5,319 bases of DNA from Fidelibacterota bacterium UBA1611 (GTDB lineage Bacteria > Fidelibacterota > Marinisomatia > Marinisomatales > UBA1611). A program made the position numbers and the translations under genes. The notes beneath the pieces are model-generated. The model made no database searches. It was not told the origin of the DNA and saw only the letters and a list, made by a program, of their open reading frames with translations. The stretch's first letter is position 1. Each line of letters begins with the position of its first letter. Shown in pieces: positions 1-5,319 of this stretch. Location of the stretch: positions 11,373-16,691 of the forward strand of contig DCMX01000111.1 in the NCBI GenBank assembly GCA_002321855.1. Reading direction: 5' to 3'.

Positions 1-663
1 GTTATCAATCCAAATGATGGTCAAACATATACAACATTATCAAAATGTTACTTTGATCTTGGTGATAAAGATACTGCAGTAGACCTGATCAAAACAGCCG
101 TGGAGAAGAATCCAGAAGATTTCAAAGCGAATTTTTCAGCTGGACAAATTATGTTAAGATGTGAAGTTCAAGGGGTAGATGTTCTACCCTACTTTGAAAA
201 AGCAGTGCAGCTCGAACCATCTAATAGCAATGCTTTGCGAGAATTAGCAGCAGTGTATTATGATATTGATCAAAAGAAGAGATCCATTGATGTCTTTAAT
301 AATGCGATTAACAATGAACAGGATAAAACTGTGAAGGCAGACCTATATTTCAATCTAGGTGTTATTCATAACCAAATGCAGAATTTTGAAGATGCCGAAA
401 AAGCATTTGACGAAGCATTTTATTTAAACGAAATGGATTATGAAGCAGCCTTAGGTATGGCCAGTTCCTATGAAGGGTTGGGGGATAAATACCTTAATGG
501 TCAGGATGGATTTGAAAAAAATATGGGCAAAGCAGCCCGTTGGTATCGTAAAGCAGAGCGAAAAATAAAAGATGTTAAGAGTATAGATATAGATAATAGT
601 GCTGAATACCAGCGACAACTTGAATTGATACGCTATAAACGAGATATTGCCGAGGGTAATTAA
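1..663 (+). CDS. TPR-repeat protein, C-terminal part (5' end outside window)
   Basis: The reading frame is open from base 1 to a TAA at 661-663, giving 220 residues; the true start lies upstream. An in-frame GTG at base 100 falls inside a TPR helix and is not a credible start. The protein is a chain of degenerate tetratricopeptide repeats: about residues 9-42 (CYFDLGDKDTAVDLIKTAV), 43-75 (PYFEKAVQLEPSN), 76-110 (LAAVYYDIDQKKRSIDVF) and 112-146 (YFNLGVIHNQMQNFEDAEKA), then a fifth unit from about 147 interrupted by a short insert (YLNGQDGFEKN) before AARWYRKAERKI. The tail is charged and ends EGN. No membrane segment is visible in this part; a signal peptide or lipobox could lie upstream. TPR arrays are protein-protein interaction scaffolds, so no enzymatic role can be given. 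It converges on the DUF58 gene, so it does not belong to the moxR unit. The TPR fold is clear; the specific function is unknown. Confidence 0.85.
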   Translation, partial: VINPNDGQTYTTLSKCYFDLGDKDTAVDLIKTAVEKNPEDFKANFSAGQIMLRCEVQGVDVLPYFEKAVQLEPSNSNALRELAAVYYDIDQKKRSIDVFNNAINNEQDKTVKADLYFNLGVIHNQMQNFEDAEKAFDEAFYLNEMDYEAALGMASSYEGLGDKYLNGQDGFEKNMGKAARWYRKAERKIKDVKSIDIDNSAEYQRQLELIRYKRDIAEGN

Positions 664-710
664 TTATTGGAAAAAATATTTGGATGGATTATTGATCTAT
701 ACAACCGGTA

Positions 711-1613
711 CTAACCTAGTTTTTGACGTTTATTGAAATATCCATTTAATCCCCGATCTAGATTCTCATCAGTAAAAAGAGGTACATAGTCGATCAGGTT
801 CAGCCGGCACTCTTTTCTATAAAAGGATTGAAGCTCGGAGATTAATTTTGTGTAATCAGAGCGTATATGCCATGGCTCTGTCGTAATCTCTTCTCCGGTC
901 TCCATATCTTTGAACCTTGTTCTATTATTGAAATCGAATTCCAGTTCTTTACGGTCCATGATATGGAAAACAATAACTTCTTGTCGCCGATGACGAAAAT
1001 GCTTTAATCCGTTCATAATATTCTTCGGTTCATCAAATAGGTCGGAGATTAGAATCACCAAGCCGCGCTTTCTGATTCGTTCTGCCATTTCATGTAATAC
1101 TGGTTCGATCTGAGTGTCTAAACCCGGTGATTCAACCTCTAGGGTATTTAATAATATGTTCAGATGTCCAGGAGTGGATTTGGGTGGGATAAAAGATCGA
1201 ATTGATTTATCAAATAGCACTACTCCTGCCGCGTCCTGCTGGTTGATCATAAGATATGATAAAGCTGCTAAAAGAAAACTACTGTATTGAAGTTTAGATA
1301 CGGATCCACTTTTATATGCCATTGATCGGCTAGTATCCAGTATAAGATGCGCACGTAGATTTGTTTCTTCTTCATAACGTTTTACATAGAGCCTGTCAGT
1401 TTTGCCGTATAATTTCCAATCGATATGCCGGATCTCATCCCCCGGACCATAGGCTCTATGTTCAGCAAATTCTACACTGAATCCATGATAGGGACTACGG
1501 TGTTGCCCGATGATATAACCTTCTACCACCAGACGAGCACGTAGGGCCATCGAATTAAGCATCGCTACCGTCTCAGGTTGTAGATACTTTCGTTTATCTG
1601 CTATTGGTGGCAT
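711..1613 (-). CDS. DUF58 domain protein (vWA-like fold), MoxR partner
   Basis: A complete 300-residue protein. The DUF58 signature spans about residues 54-83: AYGPGDEIRHIDWKLYGKTD, then RLYVKRYEEE. It is followed by a von Willebrand A-like core: a MIDAS-type DTSRSM at 93-98, a helix with SSFLLAALSYL at 111-121, and LVILISDLFDE at 185-195, whose D191 is a probable further metal-site residue. I see no signal peptide or transmembrane helix, so this is the soluble DUF58 type, probably cytoplasmic. DUF58 proteins occur widely beside MoxR ATPases and are thought to be their adaptors or targets; the biochemical activity is not established. The ATG follows the moxR stop by one base, and a GGA about 10 bases upstream, inside the end of moxR, is the only Shine-Dalgarno-like element, so translational coupling to moxR is likely. 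No membrane vWA (Bat-type) gene follows; downstream lies a convergent TPR gene. Confidence 0.93.
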   Translation of the reverse strand: MPPIADKRKYLQPETVAMLNSMALRARLVVEGYIIGQHRSPYHGFSVEFAEHRAYGPGDEIRHIDWKLYGKTDRLYVKRYEEETNLRAHLILDTSRSMAYKSGSVSKLQYSSFLLAALSYLMINQQDAAGVVLFDKSIRSFIPPKSTPGHLNILLNTLEVESPGLDTQIEPVLHEMAERIRKRGLVILISDLFDEPKNIMNGLKHFRHRRQEVIVFHIMDRKELEFDFNNRTRFKDMETGEEITTEPWHIRSDYTKLISELQSFYRKECRLNLIDYVPLFTDENLDRGLNGYFNKRQKLG

Positions 1614-1614
1614 T

Positions 1615-2610
1615 TTAAGAATCCAAACTATCTATTAATTGAGAAACAATATCATCGACCTTCACACCTTCGGCCTCCGCATTAAAATTTGGAAGTATTC
1701 GATGTCGCATTATAGGGGGTGCCAATGCTTTTACATCTTCGATATCGGGTGTGGCACGACCTTGAAGGACAGCACGGGCCTTTGCACCTAGAATAAGGTA
1801 TTGTGAAGCACGTGGACCTGCGCCCCAGTCTACCCATTGTTGGATAAAATCTAACGATGTGTCTTGATTAGGTCGGGTTGCAGATACAAGGCGCACAGCA
1901 TAGTCGATCACATTTTTTGCAACAGGGACCCTTAGTACCAAGTTTTGATAATCTAGGATTTCATTTTTGCTCAATACTTTTTGAAGGTCATTCTTTTGGA
2001 TGACCGTGGTTCCTTTTACAATTGCTATTTCTTCTTCCATAGATGGATAATCGATCTTTAGGTTGAACATAAATCTATCCAACTGTGCCTCTGGTAATGG
2101 ATAGGTCCCTTCCTGTTCAATAGGGTTTTGCGTGGCCAAAACAAAGAATGGTTTATCCAGTGTATAGGTCTGACCACCAGCAGTCACTTTTTGTTCCTGC
2201 ATAGCTTCCAACAGCGCTGCTTGTGTTTTAGGTGGTGTCCGGTTTATCTCGTCTGCTAGAATAATATTCCCAAAAATAGGTCCTTTGTAAAATCTAAAGG
2301 TTCGCTGATCTGTATTTGGGTCTGTATCGATTAATTCTGTACCAGTGATATCACTGGGCATGAGATCCGGTGTGAACTGGATTCGCTTAAATGAGAGATC
2401 CAGTATTTCAGCCATAGATTTGATCAGTAGTGTTTTTGCTAATCCAGGTACACCGACCAAAAGAGTATGACCTCTGGTGATCATTGCAATAAGCATCTGG
2501 TTTAGGATCTCGGTCTGGCCAATAATAACTTTACCTATCTCCGAAAAGAATTTATCTCGAGCCATTCCAAGTTCTTCTAAATGTATCAGATCCTGTGTCT
2601 GTTCGGGCAT
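1615..2610 (-). CDS. MoxR-family AAA+ ATPase
   Basis: A complete 331-residue protein, the usual MoxR length. ATPase motifs appear in order: Walker A GVPGLAKT (53-60), Walker B IILADEINR (116-124), sensor 1 ATQNP (159-163), an arginine-finger region EAQLDRF (174-180, R179) and sensor 2 GAGPRAS (263-269, R267). The C-terminal lid carries ARAVLQGRATPDIEDV and MRHRILPNF, typical of the family. MoxR proteins form ATP-driven rings that act as chaperones for assembling or activating enzyme complexes and for some envelope and stress functions; the client here cannot be read from the sequence. It is the first gene of a two-gene minus-strand unit, with the DUF58 gene one base downstream. The ATG at 2608-2610 is preceded by a weak purine-rich GAGAGAA, and the gene is transcribed divergently from rlmN. 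All catalytic motifs are intact. Confidence 0.96.
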   Translation of the reverse strand: MPEQTQDLIHLEELGMARDKFFSEIGKVIIGQTEILNQMLIAMITRGHTLLVGVPGLAKTLLIKSMAEILDLSFKRIQFTPDLMPSDITGTELIDTDPNTDQRTFRFYKGPIFGNIILADEINRTPPKTQAALLEAMQEQKVTAGGQTYTLDKPFFVLATQNPIEQEGTYPLPEAQLDRFMFNLKIDYPSMEEEIAIVKGTTVIQKNDLQKVLSKNEILDYQNLVLRVPVAKNVIDYAVRLVSATRPNQDTSLDFIQQWVDWGAGPRASQYLILGAKARAVLQGRATPDIEDVKALAPPIMRHRILPNFNAEAEGVKVDDIVSQLIDSLDS

Positions 2611-2765
2611 TTTATTCTCTCAATTATGGTTGATTAAAAATTGCGGGGCGGAACTTACTTTGATTCCTTAATAGCAAAAAGTGAAATACGAATCTTTTGA
2701 GTTTTTCCGGATGTTGTTACAAATTTAATTACTTGGATTACGCTAAAAATAAAGAAAAGGTTTCT
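2611..2765. promoter_or_regulatory. Divergent intergenic region (moxR / rlmN promoters expected)
   Basis: This stretch separates the divergent moxR and rlmN genes, so it should hold promoters for both; its right part, from 2697, is coding if the longest rlmN start is used. No strong sigma70 pair stands out on either strand. For rlmN, TTACTTTG at 2655-2662 resembles the Bacteroidota -7 element TAnnTTTG (five of six fixed bases), with a TTG at 2630-2632 lying 22 bases upstream; this matters only if the host is of that group. On the minus strand a CATAAT-like box (2620-2625) lies too close to the moxR start and lacks a -35. A short GC-rich patch (GCGGGGCGG, 2643-2651) interrupts otherwise AT-rich DNA. 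That promoters lie here follows from the gene layout; the exact elements are uncertain. Confidence 0.35.
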
Positions 2766-3788
2766 TTGATAGGTCTATGTTTGGATGAACTACGGTCATT
2801 ATCAGAGCAGGTTGGAGAAAAAACATTCCGAGGTCAGCAGCTTTTTGACTGGATCTATAGAAAGAATATTGATGATTATAATTTGATGACCAATCTACCC
2901 GGAACATTTATAACCGAGCTTAGTGAAAAGTATAAATTTCATCCATTGGTTTTGGCTCATTGCTCTGAATCGAAAAAAGAACCAACAAAAAAGTTCCTTT
3001 TTCGAACAGAAAACGGTCATATGATCGAATCAGTGCTTATGCATGATGGTAACCGGTCCACTGTTTGTTTGTCCACGCAAGTTGGTTGTGCTGTGGATTG
3101 TCAATTTTGTGCAACTGCACAAATGGGATTTCTTAAAAATCTTACAGCCGGTGAGATAATAGACCAATTTATTCAGATACGTTCAATAATAGAAGAACCA
3201 CCGATCAATGTTGTCTTTATGGGAATGGGAGAACCGTTTTTGAATTATAGGTCGGTTATTCAGGCTGCAGAATTATTGCATCAACCTGATGGTATAAATT
3301 TGGGTTTTGATCGAATTACTATTTCCACGGTTGGCATTGTACCAAAAATAAAGCGATATACTCAGGAAGGTCATCGTTATAAACTCGCGATCAGTCTAAA
3401 TGGGGTAAGTCAGGAACAAAGATTAATGATAATGCCTATTTCAAAGGCACACACACTGGATGATCTATTGGCTGCAGCCAGGAAATATGCGAGTATATCG
3501 AGGAGAAAATTAACGATTGAATATGTTCTTATAGAAAAATTAAATGATTCTCCGGAGGATGCGAAGACTCTTAAAAGACTTTTACGAGATATTAGATGCA
3601 AACTGAATCTGATACCATATAATGAGATAGGCGGGCCATACCGGCGGCCCAATGATGATAGGATTAATGCCTTTTTAGCTCAACTTCAAAATGTTTCTTT
3701 TCCCGTCACAGTTCGCTGGAGCAAAGGAACGGATATTGATGCAGGTTGTGGTCAATTGGCAATAAAAGAAAACATCATAAATGATTGA
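2697..3788 (+). CDS. rlmN: RlmN, dual-specificity 23S rRNA/tRNA adenine-C2 methyltransferase
   Basis: A radical SAM enzyme that methylates C2 of an adenine in 23S rRNA (A2503 in E. coli numbering) and of A37 in some tRNAs, supporting decoding accuracy. Counting from base 2697 (363 residues), the 4Fe-4S motif CAVDCQFC places C131, C135 and C138. The mechanistic pair is present: C124 (STVCLSTQVG) and the methyl-carrying C351 (DIDAGCGQLA). GMGEP (176-180, SAM binding) and LNLIPYN (303-309) match the family. The N-terminal helical domain begins near LIGLCLDELRSL (24-35), which aligns with the start of other RlmN domains. There is no in-frame ATG or GTG between the in-frame TGA at 2682-2684 and M64, which is inside the domain, so a TTG must be used. 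TTG 2766, behind AAAGAAAAGG, gives 340 residues and is my preferred start; 2697 is the longest form. The 3' end overlaps the next gene by 8 bases. The intact cysteine pair is shared with Cfr, but overall likeness and context favour RlmN. Confidence 0.95.
   Translation: MSFSGCCYKFNYLDYAKNKEKVSLIGLCLDELRSLSEQVGEKTFRGQQLFDWIYRKNIDDYNLMTNLPGTFITELSEKYKFHPLVLAHCSESKKEPTKKFLFRTENGHMIESVLMHDGNRSTVCLSTQVGCAVDCQFCATAQMGFLKNLTAGEIIDQFIQIRSIIEEPPINVVFMGMGEPFLNYRSVIQAAELLHQPDGINLGFDRITISTVGIVPKIKRYTQEGHRYKLAISLNGVSQEQRLMIMPISKAHTLDDLLAAARKYASISRRKLTIEYVLIEKLNDSPEDAKTLKRLLRDIRCKLNLIPYNEIGGPYRRPNDDRINAFLAQLQNVSFPVTVRWSKGTDIDAGCGQLAIKENIIND
2751..2760 (+). promoter_or_regulatory. Candidate ribosome binding site deciding the rlmN start
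   Basis: The purine run AAAGAAAAGG ends five bases before an in-frame TTG at 2766-2768. It is the best Shine-Dalgarno-like sequence near any of the possible rlmN starts. The spacing is slightly short for an AAAGG core, so it favours the 2766 start over the TTGs at 2697 and 2733 without proving it. Confidence 0.4.
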
Positions 3789-4587
3789 AGAAACAATAGA
3801 TATAGTAAGGTCAAGGCTCAGTTTTAATGGAAGTGATGCAATAATATTAGGATCTGGTCTGGGAACTTTTGCAAAACATTTAAAGAAAAAATTGATCTTG
3901 CCATATTCAAAAATACCTGGTCTTCCACGATCAACTGTTGCCGGACATCATGGTGAATTGATATCCGGTTACCATGGTGAACGGCAGGTTGTAGTAGCAA
4001 AGGGGCGATTCCACTACTACGAGGGGTATGATATTTCCACCGTAGTTCTTCCGGTCCGAATTTTTAATGCACTCGGAGTACGGAATCTAATCATAACGAA
4101 TTCTTCAGGTAGTATTACAAGGTCAAATCCACCAGGCACTTTAATGGCGATCAAAGGTCATTTTGATTGTACTTTTCGGAATGGACCAGAGGATCCTGAA
4201 CTAAGGTCCAACGAAAGGTATCATGACTCCTCAATGCTTTCCATTGCGAAAAAGGTAGCAAAAAAAATTAAAATAAATTTGGCTCAGGGGAACTATTGTT
4301 GGACACTGGGGCCATCCTATGAAACAGCGGCCGAGATAGATTATTTTAGACAACTGGGTGGTAATGCGGTTGGAATGAGTACGGTACCGGAAGTGCAAGA
4401 AGGTGCTAAACTGGGAATGCATATCCTGGTTCTATCTGTTTTAACTAATTATGCTTCTGGAATAACAATGTCAGAATTAACCCATGACGAGGTACTTGAA
4501 ACTGCAAACAAGACCGGAAAATATTTTATTTCATTATTGCTTGGTATCATTGCACAATTGAAGCCTGAAAATGGGATTAAATCTTAG
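3781..4587 (+). CDS. punA: Purine nucleoside phosphorylase, trimeric class, divergent
   Basis: A 268-residue member of the PNP/MTAP family, which splits purine nucleosides with phosphate into free base and (deoxy)ribose-1-phosphate in cytosolic purine salvage. Expected active-site positions are kept: S25 in GSGLG (24-28), H56 in AGHHGEL, R76/H78/Y80/E81 in GRFHYYEG, Y180/E181 in GPSYET, M199/S200 in VGMSTVPE, N223 in LTNYASG and H235 in LTHDEV. N223 and the GMS motif point to a 6-oxopurine PNP rather than methylthioadenosine phosphorylase. Two features are odd: the usual TNAAGG reads TNSSGS (106-111), and the loop after GHF (127-147) is about seven residues shorter than in B. subtilis-type enzymes and lacks the usual INxxGxNPLxGPN pattern. 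The ATG lies inside the end of rlmN (8-base overlap) with only a weak AAAAGAAAA upstream, suggesting translational coupling. The family is sure; exact substrate and the symbol are less so. Confidence 0.88.
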   Translation: MIEETIDIVRSRLSFNGSDAIILGSGLGTFAKHLKKKLILPYSKIPGLPRSTVAGHHGELISGYHGERQVVVAKGRFHYYEGYDISTVVLPVRIFNALGVRNLIITNSSGSITRSNPPGTLMAIKGHFDCTFRNGPEDPELRSNERYHDSSMLSIAKKVAKKIKINLAQGNYCWTLGPSYETAAEIDYFRQLGGNAVGMSTVPEVQEGAKLGMHILVLSVLTNYASGITMSELTHDEVLETANKTGKYFISLLLGIIAQLKPENGIKS

Positions 4588-5319
4588 ATCTGAAGTAAAA
4601 CAAATCAGCAATGAGATCATTGCTTACCGTCGTGATTTTCATCGTTTTCCGGAACTGAGTTTCAAGGAATTCCGCACCGGAGATGTTATTGCCCAACAAC
4701 TGTCTGATCTTGGGATCGATCATCAAACCCAGATCGGGAAAACAGGTGTTATTGGTGAGATCAAATTTGGCGAAGGACCAATTATTGCATTGCGTGCTGA
4801 TATGGATGCTCTTCCTATACAGGAGACAGGAGATTTGGAATTCAGATCACGTAATGATGGAGTGATGCATGCCTGTGGTCATGATGGACATATGGCCATA
4901 CTGCTTGGGGCAGCCAAAGTTCTTTCTCATTTTGAGAAGAGCCTTCATGGAACGGTCCGTTTTATCTTTCAACCAGCAGAAGAGGGACAGGGAGGTGCTC
5001 GATATATGATAGAAGATGGCTGCTTGGATGGCGTAAAGGAAATTTATGGACTACACCTTTGGAACTATCAGCATCTGGGAGATGTAGGTGTCAAATCTGG
5101 TCCGGTCTTGGCCGCGGCGGATATATTTGAGATCACCATTAAAGGAAAGGGCGGTCATGGAGCTGCTCCTCAGGGAACCGTTGATACTATTGTTGTGGCC
5201 AGTCATTTGATCAGTGCACTTCAGACCATTGTTAGCAGGAACACTGACCCATTAGATAATACAGTGGTAACAGTTGGTAAGATCCAGGGTGGTCATAATT
5301 TCAATATAATTGCAGATGA
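4571..5319 (+). CDS. M20D-family amidohydrolase/peptidase, N-terminal part (3' end outside window)
   Basis: The frame is open from ATG 4571 to the window end: 249 residues plus two bases, roughly two thirds of the usual 380-400. Motifs in order: YRRDFHRFPELSF (19-31), ALRADMDALP (73-82), HACGHDGH (100-107, metal ligands C102 and H104), QPAEEGQGGA (134-143, probable general base E137 and ligand E138), GLHLWN (160-165, ligand H162), then the dimerisation domain with KGKGGHGAAP (191-200) and GGHNFNIIAD (240-249). The Cys-His-Glu-His pattern is that of the M20D group: hippurate hydrolase, IAA-amino acid hydrolase, N-acetyl-diaminopimelate deacetylase and AbgB-like enzymes. It cleaves an N-acyl amide, but the substrate cannot be told from this part. 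The last metal-binding His, near the C-terminus, is not in view. The start overlaps the PNP gene by 17 bases, has only a weak TTGAAG upstream, and fits the family N-terminus well, so it is probably the third gene of the rlmN unit and translationally coupled. Confidence 0.93.
   Translation, partial: MGLNLRSEVKQISNEIIAYRRDFHRFPELSFKEFRTGDVIAQQLSDLGIDHQTQIGKTGVIGEIKFGEGPIIALRADMDALPIQETGDLEFRSRNDGVMHACGHDGHMAILLGAAKVLSHFEKSLHGTVRFIFQPAEEGQGGARYMIEDGCLDGVKEIYGLHLWNYQHLGDVGVKSGPVLAAADIFEITIKGKGGHGAAPQGTVDTIVVASHLISALQTIVSRNTDPLDNTVVTVGKIQGGHNFNIIAD

Noticed and set aside
100..102. GTG as the start of the TPR gene
   Set aside because: The same frame continues openly to base 1 and encodes TPR-like sequence (CYFDLGDKDTAVDLIKTAV), so the gene is cut by the window edge.
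664..724. Possible bidirectional terminator between the convergent TPR and DUF58 genes
   Set aside because: The best hairpin on the plus strand is a 4-bp stem (ACTA-ACC-TAGT, 710-720) before TTTTT. On the minus strand a T-run (about 670-676) has no proper stem before it. Both are too weak to call.
2477..2671. Open frame of 64 codons on the plus strand crossing the moxR start
   Set aside because: Mostly antisense to the moxR N-terminus and Walker A region, with no domain or good ribosome binding site.
3410..3652. Open frame of 80 codons on the minus strand
   Set aside because: Antisense to the conserved C-terminal half of rlmN; the product has no recognisable domain.
2697..3788. Cfr-type antibiotic-resistance methyltransferase instead of RlmN
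   Set aside because: Cfr shares the cysteine motifs, but the N-terminal domain, the DIDAGCGQLA end and the housekeeping operon setting fit RlmN. A phylogeny would settle it.
4231..4422. Open frame of 63 codons on the minus strand
   Set aside because: Antisense to the most conserved part of the purine nucleoside phosphorylase (GPSYET, VGMSTVPE); no domain features.
3781..4587. S-methyl-5'-thioadenosine phosphorylase
   Set aside because: The base-recognition position is Asn (N223) rather than the Asp typical of MTA phosphorylases, and the motif is GMSTVPE rather than GMT-type.
4683..4865. Open frame of 60 codons on the plus strand
   Set aside because: It lies wholly inside the M20D amidohydrolase gene in another frame; the amidohydrolase motifs HACGHDGH and RADMDALP are read in the correct frame through this stretch.

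Overview
The window is an AT-rich, tightly packed bacterial chromosome segment. It holds six protein-coding genes, two of them cut by the window edges. I see no RNA genes, insertion sequences, CRISPR arrays, long repeats or signs of recent transfer. The gene styles (a soluble MoxR/DUF58 pair, a TPR-rich protein, an M20D amidohydrolase) would fit the FCB group, for example Bacteroidota or Marinimicrobia-like lineages. That placement is an impression from gene content and composition and was not tested.

Layout: (1) bases 1-663, plus strand, the C-terminal 220 residues of a TPR-repeat protein whose start lies upstream of the window. (2) bases 711-2610, minus strand, a two-gene unit read moxR then DUF58, with one base between the cistrons; it converges on the TPR gene across a 47-bp gap. 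(3) bases 2611 to about 2765, the divergent region that must hold the promoters for both flanking units. (4) bases about 2766 (or 2697) to 5319, plus strand, three overlapping cistrons: rlmN (23S rRNA/tRNA adenine-C2 methyltransferase), a trimeric-class purine nucleoside phosphorylase, and an M20D metal-dependent amidohydrolase that runs off the right end.

Functionally, the minus-strand pair is a chaperone-like AAA+ ATPase with a von Willebrand-A-type partner, a combination generally thought to remodel or activate protein complexes or envelope processes. The plus-strand operon joins a translation-fidelity RNA modification enzyme to two small-molecule salvage or hydrolysis enzymes. The 8-bp and 17-bp overlaps suggest co-transcription and translational coupling, but no single pathway explains the grouping.

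I did not find a convincing new biological system. The points most worth a second look are the divergent purine nucleoside phosphorylase (active-site residues kept, but an altered N-S-S-G-S motif and a shortened loop), the obligatory TTG start of rlmN, and the MoxR/DUF58 pair standing without the usual membrane vWA (Bat-type) genes in the visible part.
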